A DNA stretch of 48,266 bases, taken from NCBI GenBank assembly GCA_045546915.1, contig JAZQDU010000004.1, positions 1 through 48,266 on the forward strand. Reading direction: 5' to 3'. Source of the DNA: UMGS172 sp045546915. Lineage in GTDB: Bacteria > Bacillota > Clostridia > Oscillospirales > Acutalibacteraceae. How positions within the stretch are numbered: position 1 is the first letter of the stretch; each line of letters begins with the position of its first letter. Shown piece by piece: positions 14,881 to 22,115 of the stretch. The position numbers and the translations under genes are program-made. A model generated the notes under the pieces. It was given only the letters and a program-made list of their open reading frames with translations, was not told the origin of the DNA and searched no databases.

Positions 14881-15777
14881 ATGTTAAAAATGAAGGCTTA
14901 CATTAAAGAATTTGAGGTTTTTTTAAAGGAAACCAAAAAAAGCTCCAGTAATACGCTGGAGTCTTATTTGCGTGATGTAAGTCAGTTTGCATCTTACTGT
15001 GAAATTATGAAGATTCGTTCAACTTCTTCAGTTAAACTCTCGCATATTAATGAGTATATTGAATCGTTACATAAATTGGGCAAATCTGATGCCACAGTTA
15101 ACCGTGTTGTAGCATCTTTACGTTGTTACTATTCGTTCTGTGTATCGGTTGATATATGTAAGGAAAATCCGGTTAACGGCATTAAGGTTAACAGAACTGC
15201 CAAAAAATTACCCGAGGTTTTAACTTCCAAGGAGATAACATTGCTTCTTTCACAGCCTGATTGTTCGGAACTTAAAGGTTGCCGTGATAAGGCTATGTTA
15301 GAATTGCTTTATGCAACCGGCATTAAGGTATCGGAACTTATTAATATTAAAGTAAATGATATTAATTTACAGATAGGAATTTTGCATTTACATAGTGAAA
15401 AAACTGAAAGAATAATACCTATGTATCCTGAGGCTATTAAGGCAGTAAGCAATTATTTGGTCAGTGTTCGTGATGTTGTTGTTCTTGGTGACACAACCGA
15501 AGAACTTTTCACAAATATGAACGGTAAACCACTGACAAGACAAGGTTTTTGGAAGATAATTAAATATTATGCAGATAAAGCAAATATAAAGAAGGATATT
15601 ACACCGCATACCATTCGTCATTCTTTCGCTGCACATTTGTTGGAAAATGGTGCACCGTTAAAGGATATTCAGGAGATTTTGGGGCATTCAGATTTGTCAT
15701 CAACTCAAGTTTATGCTCAACTCATGCGTAACCGTTACGCTCAAAGTTATAAAAAATACCACCCGTTGGCTAGATAA
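14881..15777 (+). CDS. XerD-like tyrosine recombinase with altered active site
   Basis: A 298-aa protein: SAM-like core-binding domain (about 1-90) and catalytic domain (about 110-290). HTIRH (243-247), H269 in LGHSD and the nucleophile Y278 are present. In the first catalytic box, where XerC/D has ATGLRVSEL, this protein reads ATGIKVSEL, so K149 replaces the first catalytic Arg (codon AAG at about 15325). The beta-hairpin GKGNKER is replaced by HSEKTER, so the usual Lys is displaced. The start could be 14881 or 14890, and neither has a strong ribosome site. It may be a diverged paralogue with reduced or accessory activity. The terminator is at 15784-15819. Confidence 0.85.
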   Translation: MLKMKAYIKEFEVFLKETKKSSSNTLESYLRDVSQFASYCEIMKIRSTSSVKLSHINEYIESLHKLGKSDATVNRVVASLRCYYSFCVSVDICKENPVNGIKVNRTAKKLPEVLTSKEITLLLSQPDCSELKGCRDKAMLELLYATGIKVSELINIKVNDINLQIGILHLHSEKTERIIPMYPEAIKAVSNYLVSVRDVVVLGDTTEELFTNMNGKPLTRQGFWKIIKYYADKANIKKDITPHTIRHSFAAHLLENGAPLKDIQEILGHSDLSSTQVYAQLMRNRYAQSYKKYHPLAR

Positions 15778-15783
15778 TATTAC

Positions 15784-15819
15784 AAAAAAGTTCACAGTCG
15801 TTAAGCTGTGAACTTTTTT
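15784..15819. terminator. Terminator after the XerD-like gene
   Basis: AAAAAAGTTCACAG (15784-15797) pairs exactly with CTGTGAACTTTTTT (15806-15819) around an eight-base loop. Confidence 0.92.
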
Positions 15820-15941
15820 GTTATGCTGATTTTATATATGCTATGTTGAATAATTGAATTACCCCTTTTTATGCAAGAAAAGAGATTATTTGTCGTGTAT
15901 ATAGGTGAAAGGCCTTTACAAATTAAGGAAAGGAGGACATG

Positions 15942-16502
15942 ATGAAAGACAATGATATAATCAATCTGTATTTAAGTCGGGATGAGGCTGCAATCACAGC
16001 AACATCCGATACATACGGAAACTATTGTTATTCGATTGCCTATAATATTCTTAACAACAATGAAGATGCAGAAGAATGTGTGAATGACACTTGGTTGAAA
16101 GCGTGGAAGTCAATTCCACCTCATCGACCAAATCGTTTATCAACATACCTTGGCAAGATTACACGCAATCTGTCTTTTGACCGCTATAAACTTCTGACAG
16201 CCCAAAAACGAGGAAATGGGCAGGTGGAATTGGCATTGTCTGAGTTGGAGGGTTGCATACCGGCGCAAACGGTTATTGAACAGATTACTGATGAAATAGT
16301 GCTTGTGAACGTTATCGAAGCTTTTTTACGCGCTCAACCACAGACAGAACGCAACATATTTATTGGACGGTATTGGTATCTATATTCCATCCGTGATCTT
16401 GCTGGAGCCTATCGTATGAGCGAAAGCAAAGTCATGTCCCTGTTACACCGTATGAGATTAAAACTGAAATTGCATCTTGAAAAGGAGGAAATTTCCTTAT
16501 GA
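15942..16502 (+). CDS. ECF-type RNA polymerase sigma factor
   Basis: About 186 aa. The ATG at 15942 is preferred over 15939 because AGGAGG (15931-15936) is then 5 bp away. Sigma region 2 covers about residues 25-85 (YNILNNNEDAEECVNDTWLKAWKSIPP, then SFDRYK), and region 4 covers about 125-180 (FIGRYWYLYSIRDLAGAYRMSESKVMSLLHRMR). It overlaps the next gene by 4 bp (ATGA). It likely responds to an envelope or external signal relayed by that membrane partner. A palindrome AAAGGCCTTT (15908-15917) sits in the leader. Confidence 0.92.
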   Translation: MKDNDIINLYLSRDEAAITATSDTYGNYCYSIAYNILNNNEDAEECVNDTWLKAWKSIPPHRPNRLSTYLGKITRNLSFDRYKLLTAQKRGNGQVELALSELEGCIPAQTVIEQITDEIVLVNVIEAFLRAQPQTERNIFIGRYWYLYSIRDLAGAYRMSESKVMSLLHRMRLKLKLHLEKEEISL

Positions 16503-17473
16503 AAAACGAAAAAATTTTTAATGCTGTTGGTAAGATCAGCGATGAACTGATCGAGGACGCGGCCATTACTACTAAAAAGAAAACACACACTGTGGTTTGG
16601 ATAAGATTGGCGGCAATGGCTGCTTGCCTTTGCCTTGTGGTATGTGGTTTGCTTATGATGCAAAACAGAACGCCCATACCTCCCATTTCTGAAAATAATC
16701 AACCGATTACTGACCCTATTTTCAGAGGTCCAACTGATGAAACAACCGGCAACGAAACCACTACACCTAATGATGAAGCGACTTTTCCTAACAAGAATGG
16801 TAATAAGATAGGTGTATATAAAATTGCATCGTTGGAGTTGGATGTTGCAGAAATGCTTAACAACCTGGAGTCTGCCGGTTGGAAAAAAACAGAGTGTACA
16901 ATGTCAGGTGAGTATAGTTTTTTCCTTAAGGGCGCACTTAATGAAGCACACAACAACTTGACAGCTGAAGAGTGTATAGAGCAAGCAAAGGTGTTTTTGA
17001 TTGATAGTGGCCTAAGTGCTCATATTGTCAAACATGGCGTTTTCGATTATGATTATGAATCTTCTGTTGCAGATGGATTGGTTGTCACATACTGCTATTT
17101 CCTTTGTGAAGGAGAGCGAACAGGTGCATACATCCGCTTTGTATTTGAAGATTATAAACACATCGGTGAAGTACAAGCAAATGTTTATTCCAGTGAGTGT
17201 GTTGATAATCTGACTTTACTGCAGCCGGATGAGGCTTTGGAAACAGCATACATGGTTAACGATAAGGGCAAACTAGAGAAAATTAATGCTGATGAATTTA
17301 GTATTAAAAATATTAAATTGGTATATGTTAATGGACTACCATACTATAAATTCAACGGGTTTGGCAGTAACTCACGCTTGTATATAAATGGATTTTCCCT
17401 TGCTATTAGTATTGATGAATCTAGTGTTTATGCACAGTTGCAAGAACAACACAACGCATTTAAGTTTGAATAA
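16499..17473 (+). CDS. Membrane-anchored anti-sigma-factor-like protein
   Basis: A 324-aa protein with a short cytoplasmic N-terminus (about 1-35), one membrane helix (about 36-55, LAAMAACLCLVVCGLLMM), then a Thr/Pro/Asn-rich linker and a large outward domain of unknown fold. This layout and the 4-bp overlap with the ECF gene indicate an anti-sigma or sensor partner that holds the sigma factor until a signal arrives. The N-terminal pattern (IFNAVGKISDELIEDA) is common in Clostridial proteins of this kind. No zinc anti-sigma (HxxxCxxC) motif is present. Confidence 0.82.
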   Translation: MKNEKIFNAVGKISDELIEDAAITTKKKTHTVVWIRLAAMAACLCLVVCGLLMMQNRTPIPPISENNQPITDPIFRGPTDETTGNETTTPNDEATFPNKNGNKIGVYKIASLELDVAEMLNNLESAGWKKTECTMSGEYSFFLKGALNEAHNNLTAEECIEQAKVFLIDSGLSAHIVKHGVFDYDYESSVADGLVVTYCYFLCEGERTGAYIRFVFEDYKHIGEVQANVYSSECVDNLTLLQPDEALETAYMVNDKGKLEKINADEFSIKNIKLVYVNGLPYYKFNGFGSNSRLYINGFSLAISIDESSVYAQLQEQHNAFKFE

Positions 17474-17481
17474 TGCATTTG

Positions 17482-17507
17482 AGGTGTATACCTTTTGGTA
17501 TGCACCT
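17482..17507 (+). terminator. Hairpin after the ECF operon
   Basis: AGGTGTATACC pairs with GGTATGCACCT around TTTT, with one wobble pair. The following TTAATTGTT is only weakly T-rich, so the stronger hairpin at 17523-17556 may do the terminating. Confidence 0.55.
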
Positions 17508-17522
17508 TAATTGTTAAACAAA

Positions 17523-17556
17523 AAAAGAGTTCACAGTTTTTACTGTGAACTCTTTT
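17523..17556. terminator. Bidirectional terminator, copy A
   Basis: AAAAGAGTTCACAG (17523-17536) pairs exactly with CTGTGAACTCTTTT (17543-17556). It abuts the duplicated tRNA-Pro 3' fragment and is itself duplicated, with one arm altered, at 17736-17770. Confidence 0.85.
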
Positions 17557-17586
17557 GGTCCGAGTGACAGGAGTCGAACCTGCGGC
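17556..17586 (-). pseudogene. tRNA-Pro 3' fragment
   Basis: The bases 17543-17586 are identical to 17757-17800. They hold half a terminator, the CCA, the acceptor 3' strand and the T-arm of tRNA-Pro(GGG). The match stops at the variable loop, just before the 110-bp element. This looks like the displaced 3' end of the original tRNA. Confidence 0.78.
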
Positions 17587-17589
17587 TAC

Positions 17590-17699
17590 CTCTTGCGGTG
17601 CCCGACGTATTCGCAGGCGTCGGTACACGCCTTTGCCTACGTCGACCGCTGCGCCATTTCGCATTCGCTTTATCATCCACAGGATGCGCTCATGCTCAA
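17590..17699 (-). repeat. 110-bp tRNA-associated structured element, copy 2
   Basis: It matches 11285-11394 at 97 of 110 positions without a gap and has the same orientation relative to its tRNA. The hairpin CATCC-ACA-GGATG (17674-17686) differs from copy 1 by a paired G-C to A-T change plus loop changes. CTCTTG at its start has an inverse CAAGAG at 17714-17719. GGGTTCAAGAG (17709-17719) is the inverse of the anticodon-arm sequence of the intact tRNA-Pro. Confidence 0.8.
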
Positions 17700-17735
17700 T
17701 GCCTGAACGGGTTCAAGAGTCCGCGTATAACAAAA

Positions 17736-17770
17736 AAAAGAGTCCACAGCATAAAACTGTGAACTCTTTT
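17736..17770. terminator. Terminator of tRNA-Pro, copy B
   Basis: AAAAGAGTCCACAG (17736-17749) pairs with CTGTGAACTCTTTT (17757-17770) with one mismatch. Its right arm belongs to the 44-bp direct repeat shared with copy A. Confidence 0.75.
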
Positions 17771-17846
17771 GGTCCGAGTGACAGGAGTCGAACCTGCGGC
17801 CTCTTGAACCCCATTCAAGCGCTCTACCAAACTGGGCTACACCCGG
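17770..17846 (-). tRNA. tRNA-Pro (anticodon GGG)
   Basis: The acceptor CCGGGTG pairs with CACTCGG (one G-U), then A and an encoded CCA. The anticodon arm CTTGA-ATGGGGT-TCAAG gives GGG (codon CCC). The T-arm contains GGTTCGACTCC. A minus-strand promoter lies upstream: TTGAAA (17886-17881), 17 bp, TATTAT (17863-17858). Its 3' half is duplicated at 17556-17586. Confidence 0.95.
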
Positions 17847-17857
17847 ACAACGCAAAT

Positions 17858-17886
17858 ATAATATCACATTGTTTTATTAATTTCAA
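17858..17886 (-). promoter_or_regulatory. Promoter of tRNA-Pro
   Basis: On the minus strand TTGAAA at 17886-17881 and TATTAT at 17863-17858 are separated by 17 bp, 12 bp before the tRNA. Confidence 0.75.
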
Positions 17887-17952
17887 GTGTTTTTTTCATA
17901 TTTTGAAAATTTATTTTTTCAACTAATTTTTTTCTAATCATATTATGAAACT

Positions 17953-17999
17953 AAGGGGATATGCCCCTTGATTTTAAGTTTGCCGTCAGTTTCTGACGG
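17953..17999 (+). promoter_or_regulatory. Two hairpins in the cotJ leader
   Basis: AAGGGG (17953-17958) pairs with CCCCTT (17964-17969), and CCGTCAG (17983-17989) pairs with CTGACGG (17993-17999). The second ends just before the GGAAGGAG ribosome site of cotJA. It may tune translation or mRNA stability. A sigma-E-like -10 (CATATTAT, about 17939-17946) lies upstream, with no clear -35. Confidence 0.45.
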
Positions 18000-18013
18000 T
18001 GGAAGGAGTAACA

Positions 18014-18244
18014 ATGGCAGATATTAAATTTAAAGATTTTGTTATAGGCAAACATGATTTTGCAAATAACGATTTTTCTAAAACACCTCTCGATGAACTG
18101 CCTCTTACCATGAGTTATACACCTATGCAAAAATTAGGTGTCCTTTACGAAGAAGCAGAGGGATTATGCAGGGGAACAATTTTCCCCGAACTTGACAAGC
18201 CTTTTTACGGTAAATTTACAGGGGAGAGAGAAGCATGGAAATAG
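18014..18244 (+). CDS. cotJA: Spore coat-associated protein CotJA
   Basis: About 76 aa from the ATG at 18014, with GGAAGGAG upstream; an in-frame GTG at 17999 is too early. The segment LPLTMSYTPMQKLGVLYEEAEGLCRGTIFPELDKPFYG (in part) is the CotJA hallmark. In Bacillus the cotJ operon is expressed in the mother cell, and CotJA helps place CotJC in the coat. It overlaps cotJB by 10 bp. Confidence 0.9.
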   Translation: MADIKFKDFVIGKHDFANNDFSKTPLDELPLTMSYTPMQKLGVLYEEAEGLCRGTIFPELDKPFYGKFTGEREAWK

Positions 18245-18492
18245 ACAAGAAAAAACTTCTAAATTGCATCTCTGCCACCCAGTTTGCTACCTTAGAAGTA
18301 GGATTATATCTCGATACGCATCCCCATGATAAAGATGCATTGGCTAAATTTGAAATGTTCAGAGCAAGACTCAAGGCATATATAAAGCAGTATGAGGAAG
18401 AATTCGGTCCCTTAACACTTGCAGGCGATTTTGGCTCTGATGGATTTGATTGGATTAAAAATCCTTGGCCTTGGGAAAAGGAGGCTAACTAA
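18235..18492 (+). CDS. cotJB: Spore coat protein CotJB
   Basis: An 85-aa protein with the family pattern LLNCISATQFATLEVGLYLDTHP near the start and a Trp/Pro-rich end (FDWIKNPWPWEKE). It acts as the small partner of CotJA and CotJC in the inner coat. It overlaps cotJA by 10 bp and is 3 bp from cotJC, so the three are one translational unit. Confidence 0.92.
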   Translation: MEIDKKKLLNCISATQFATLEVGLYLDTHPHDKDALAKFEMFRARLKAYIKQYEEEFGPLTLAGDFGSDGFDWIKNPWPWEKEAN

Positions 18493-18495
18493 TTT

Positions 18496-19098
18496 ATGTG
18501 GCAATATCAAAAGAAACTTCAGTATCCTATCAATATTAAGCAAACAAACCCCAAACTTGCATCACTTATTATTTCGCAGTACGGTGGTCCCGACGGTGAA
18601 ATAGGTGCCAGTTTAAGATATCTTAGTCAAAGATATGCAATGCCTTATGCCGAACTCAAAGGCTTATTGACCGATGTAGGTACCGAGGAATTGGCTCACT
18701 TAGAAATGGTTGGAACAATTGTTTATCAATTAACAAGAAACCTTAGTGAAGAAGATATAAAGACCGCCGGATTTGATGCATATTTTGTTGACCATACAGC
18801 AGGTCTTTATCCCGTTTCGGCAAGCGGTGTGCCTTATAACGCATTTAGTTTTGCGTCTAAAGGCGATGCAATAACCGATATGCATGAATCACTTGCTGCC
18901 GAGCAAAAAGCAAGAACCACTTATGACAATATTTTGAGATTCTGTGCCGACGACCCTGATGTTAAGGACGTTATAAAATTCTTGCGTCAGCGTGAAGTAG
19001 TGCATTATCAAAGATTTGGTGAAGGCTTAAGATTACTCACTGAGCGACTTAATGCAAAGAATTTCTACGCATTCAACCCGAGTTTTGATAAGAAGTAA
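18496..19098 (+). CDS. cotJC: Spore coat manganese catalase CotJC
   Basis: A 200-aa member of the manganese catalase family. Candidate dimanganese ligands are E35 (DGEIGAS), E65 and H68 (GTEELAHLE), E at about 133 (AAEQKARTTYDNI) and H near 169 (REVVHYQRF). It would disproportionate hydrogen peroxide in the spore coat. The GGAGG site sits at the end of cotJB. Terminator 19116-19147 follows. Confidence 0.94.
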   Translation: MWQYQKKLQYPINIKQTNPKLASLIISQYGGPDGEIGASLRYLSQRYAMPYAELKGLLTDVGTEELAHLEMVGTIVYQLTRNLSEEDIKTAGFDAYFVDHTAGLYPVSASGVPYNAFSFASKGDAITDMHESLAAEQKARTTYDNILRFCADDPDVKDVIKFLRQREVVHYQRFGEGLRLLTERLNAKNFYAFNPSFDKK

Positions 19099-19115
19099 TT
19101 AATAATTAAAAATTC

Positions 19116-19147
19116 AGAGAGCTTTTGCAGTATTACAAAAGCTCTCT
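19116..19147. terminator. Terminator after cotJABC
   Basis: AGAGAGCTTTTG (19116-19127) pairs exactly with CAAAAGCTCTCT (19136-19147). It also lies at the end of the converging XRE gene. Confidence 0.85.
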
Positions 19148-19388
19148 ACTTTATTTCTTGTTCTAAATTTTTAAATAAATCGTGATGAAAAAAATCATCT
19201 ACGGTAATTCCTAAGCCGTCACAAAGTTTTTTTATTGTGATTACGCCAACATTTTTTGCTTTACAATTGACGATATCGTTTACAGTAGATTGAGTGACTG
19301 CTGAAATTGTACATAATTTATTAACAGTAATATTTTTCTCGCGGCAAAGGTCGAGTATTCTCATGGCAACAGCTTTAGAAATCCCCAT
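19146..19388 (-). CDS. Small XRE-family DNA-binding regulator
   Basis: An 80-aa Cro/C1-type helix-turn-helix protein: RILDLCREKNITVNKLCTISAVTQSTVNDIV carries the HTH (about 10-40), followed by TIKKLCDGLGITVDDFF, the usual end of the domain. There is no sensor domain. AAAGAGGTG precedes the ATG, and TATAAT is visible on the minus strand near 19419. The repeats ACCGTT/AACGGT in the divergent intergenic region are likely its operators. Confidence 0.9.
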   Translation of the reverse strand: MGISKAVAMRILDLCREKNITVNKLCTISAVTQSTVNDIVNCKAKNVGVITIKKLCDGLGITVDDFFHHDLFKNLEQEIK

Positions 19389-19438
19389 ATTTTCACCTCT
19401 TTGTAAGCATTATACAATAAAAAAAGTGAAATAGTTGT

Positions 19439-19500
19439 CGGTAAACCGTTGACTTTTATGTTGAATTATGATACCATTTGACCGTTAACGGTAAACCGTT
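19439..19500. promoter_or_regulatory. ACCGTT/AACGGT operator cluster
   Basis: CGGTAAACCGTT (19439-19450), ACCGTTAACGGT (19481-19492) and AACGGTAAACCGTT (19487-19500) share inverted ACCGTT half-sites. TTGACT at 19449-19454, in the first site, can act as -35 with TACCAT at 19472-19477. Binding by the XRE protein would block the + strand promoter. Confidence 0.6.
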
Positions 19501-19531
19501 ATTCAAATTTACAAAAATGGAGAAATGTTAT

Positions 19532-20002
19532 ATGTATTGTGTTAAATGCGGTATGCAACATCCCGAGACAAGTTCTTTTTGCTTAAATTGCGGAAGTCGG
19601 TTAAATAATTGTAATATTATCAACGCCAACAACAATATTCAGTATGATAATAATATTAATTTTTATTCTCACGCTTATCCTTTAATTGAAAAATTTGATT
19701 ATGAATCAAAAAAGGTATTAACTTTCGGGATAATATCAATAATAATTAATTTCTTTTTTGCAATAATTGGATTTATTCTTTCAATAATAACATTATGTAT
19801 ATCCGGTTCAGAAAAAATTCCGGAATTAAATTTACATTCTACTTTGGAAATAGCAGAATTTGAATCGGCATATCGTAGGTACCGATTAGGAAGAACCTTG
19901 GCATCAATCACTATTATAATTGATTCAATTATAATAGCAATAATAGTATTATTAATACTTTTTTCATCAACTCTATATCTTATGTTGCAAGGAATTTTTT
20001 AG
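19532..20002 (+). CDS. Zinc-ribbon protein with two membrane helices
   Basis: About 156 aa from the ATG at 19532, which directly precedes the zinc ribbon YCVKCG...FCLNCG (CxxC x11-13 CxxC). GGAGAAA lies 6-9 bp upstream, and two earlier in-frame starts lack a site. A polar Asn-rich linker follows, then two hydrophobic helices near 63-90 and 125-153, in the style of DUF4190-type proteins. The function is unknown. It is probably controlled by the divergent XRE regulator. Confidence 0.82.
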   Translation: MYCVKCGMQHPETSSFCLNCGSRLNNCNIINANNNIQYDNNINFYSHAYPLIEKFDYESKKVLTFGIISIIINFFFAIIGFILSIITLCISGSEKIPELNLHSTLEIAEFESAYRRYRLGRTLASITIIIDSIIIAIIVLLILFSSTLYLMLQGIF

Positions 20003-20015
20003 TATATTTCACTAC

Positions 20016-20054
20016 AAAGCAATCCCGAAGTCTAAAAGATTTCGGGATTGCTTT
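20016..20054. terminator. Bidirectional terminator
   Basis: AAAGCAATCCCGAA (20016-20029) pairs with TTCGGGATTGCTTT (20041-20054). It lies between the zinc-ribbon gene and the converging lipoprotein gene. Confidence 0.9.
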
Positions 20055-20055
20055 T

Positions 20056-20556
20056 TTATTCTTCGTATTCTATTGTGTTAGAAAATTCAATTAACGAATC
20101 AGGTTCAAAAAAAGTTATGTTTTGTATGTAGCCTGTGTGAAAAAATTCAATTCTGAAATTACCGCTGTTTGTTAAACCGTCGATGTAGGTAATATCACGG
20201 TTGTTTACGATTTTAGAAATATCAGCAGTTTTTAATGCATTTTGTACCATGAGTGTAAATGAATTTTCGGGGATATCATCTGCATCAAACCGTGAAGAAT
20301 ATCCATTTGCCTCCACTAAAACAACATCGTCATAAACGGTTATAATTGTACCTGACATTTCGGGCGGTGAGTCAAAAGTAAAAATGCATTTAAACTCATC
20401 ATCGACATCTAAAGTGCCGCTAAAATCGGTATCTTCAACACTAAAATTGCAAGAAAAATTTGATGTTTTAGGCTCTACATTATTGATATGCGCATTTCTA
20501 CATCCACTAAACAAAGGTAGAATTAAACATATTGCTATAATGTATAGTTTTTTCGT
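20056..20556 (-). CDS. Lipoprotein with a non-canonical ACG start (or lost start codon)
   Basis: The frame encodes KKLYIIAICLILPLFSGC, a clear lipoprotein signal with lipobox LFSGC. No ATG, GTG or TTG lies before it; the first TTG (20514) is inside the hydrophobic core. The codon before KKLY is ACG (20556-20554), with AAGGTGA correctly spaced. So either ACG starts translation or an ATG mutated to ACG. From there the protein is about 166 aa, with an outward beta-rich domain of unknown function. The ribosome site overlaps the nnr stop, so it is coupled to nnr. Confidence 0.7.
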   Translation of the reverse strand, partial: TKKLYIIAICLILPLFSGCRNAHINNVEPKTSNFSCNFSVEDTDFSGTLDVDDEFKCIFTFDSPPEMSGTIITVYDDVVLVEANGYSSRFDADDIPENSFTLMVQNALKTADISKIVNNRDITYIDGLTNSGNFRIEFFHTGYIQNITFFEPDSLIEFSNTIEYEE

Positions 20557-20565
20557 ATTTTCACC

Positions 20566-22104
20566 TTATTTCTTATAAAGTTTCAAGAAGATATCAGGCA
20601 ATGTGTTAATCATATCGGTAGGTGTTAAGGACAAAACAGAACTCTTAATTACTGCCTCATCGCCCGACATGGCGTGAATTTTTACACCGCATATCGCAGA
20701 CGAACGGATATTAAGTCCTTGAGCAATAAATGCAGTTATCATACCGGCCAACATATCACCTGTGCCTGCCGTTGCCATTCCGGGATTGCCGTCAGTAACT
20801 ACAAATACAGTGCCGTCGGGCATTGAAATCAAGGTGTTTGCACCCTTTAACACGGTAACAGCATTAGTTCTTTTAGTAATCTCTTTTACTGCAATTAAGC
20901 GGTTGTTTTGTATGTCTTCAACCTGACAGTCAAGCAAACGGGAAGCCTCTTTAGGATGAGGAGTTAAAACAACACCCGCCTTGTATTGATTTATTAATTC
21001 TATGCAGTCGGTAAGTTGATTTATTCCGTCGGCATCTATTATTAATGGGATATTGCACTCTTTGAGTATTCTTTTTAGAATATTTTTAATATGCAAACTG
21101 CGTCCTAAACCGCATCCTAAAAGACTAACGGTAGAATTGTTGAGTGCTTTGATAATTTTATCGGCGTCATTTTCGTGGATGCTTTCGTAACTGTCACCTT
21201 TTATGATTGTGCATATTGCTTCAGGTATTGATGTTCCGACGATATTGTAAATTGCTTCCGGGATAATCATATTAGCAATACCTACACCGCTTTTTACAGC
21301 GGCTTTACCTGCAATAACTGCAGCACCGGAGTAACCGATATTTCCCACAAACAAACCGGCAGTTCCGTTAGTACCTTTATGACAGTCAGGCTCTCTAACA
21401 GGCAATAGGGAAGTAACGAATTCCTCAGTTACAGCAATAGCCTCGGGTTCAATTCCATTAAATGCTTCGTTTGGAATTCCTATACTTACAAGCTTTGTTT
21501 CACCGCAAAACTTGGCTGCAGGATAAAAAATCTGACATGGTTTATAAGCCGAAAAAGTGATAGTAATATCTGCTTTTAAACAAATATTATCAACTGTATT
21601 ATTATCACAGTTAATTCCGCTTGGAACATCAATTGCAACCTTTATGGCATTTGTAGAATTAACTGTATTGATAATTAGTTTGGTTATATCATCAGGCTCG
21701 CCGTGAAAACCTATTCCAAAAAGGCAATCAATTATTAAATCTGCTTCCAAAATTTGACTCATGCAAATAGACTGATTTAATTTAAATGGTATTGGCTTGA
21801 TGCCTAAATCAACAGCCTTAGTATACATTTCTTTTGCACTGTCGGTAGAAGGCGAATCAACAGAAATAACCTTAATATCATCAAAATAATCGGTGAGTTT
21901 TCGGGCAATTACATATCCGTCACCGCCATTGTTACCTTTTCCGCAAAGGATAACAATCTTCTTGCAATTACTGTCAATTCGGTTACGTATTTCTTTGGCG
22001 GCAGCAGAACCTGCGTTTTCCATAAGCCTTAACCAGCCTAAGCCCAGTTGCACAGCGTTTTGCTCAAGTGTTTTTATTTGTTCACAATTAAGTACGTAAG
22101 ACAT
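20566..22104 (-). CDS. nnr: Bifunctional NAD(P)H-hydrate epimerase/dehydratase
   Basis: A 512-aa fusion of NnrE (about 1-210) and NnrD (about 230-505). The epimerase part has LCGKGNNGGDGYVIAR and DCLFGIGFHGEPD. The dehydratase part has TPHPKEASRL, the ATP/ADP site VLKGANTLI and the signature GNPGMATAGTGDMLAGMI. It repairs the damaged hydrated forms of NADH and NADPH. AAGGGTGA precedes the ATG. It is in a minus-strand group with the 175-aa membrane protein upstream and the lipoprotein downstream. Confidence 0.95.
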   Translation of the reverse strand: MSYVLNCEQIKTLEQNAVQLGLGWLRLMENAGSAAAKEIRNRIDSNCKKIVILCGKGNNGGDGYVIARKLTDYFDDIKVISVDSPSTDSAKEMYTKAVDLGIKPIPFKLNQSICMSQILEADLIIDCLFGIGFHGEPDDITKLIINTVNSTNAIKVAIDVPSGINCDNNTVDNICLKADITITFSAYKPCQIFYPAAKFCGETKLVSIGIPNEAFNGIEPEAIAVTEEFVTSLLPVREPDCHKGTNGTAGLFVGNIGYSGAAVIAGKAAVKSGVGIANMIIPEAIYNIVGTSIPEAICTIIKGDSYESIHENDADKIIKALNNSTVSLLGCGLGRSLHIKNILKRILKECNIPLIIDADGINQLTDCIELINQYKAGVVLTPHPKEASRLLDCQVEDIQNNRLIAVKEITKRTNAVTVLKGANTLISMPDGTVFVVTDGNPGMATAGTGDMLAGMITAFIAQGLNIRSSAICGVKIHAMSGDEAVIKSSVLSLTPTDMINTLPDIFLKLYKK

Positions 22105-22115
22105 ATTGTCACCCT

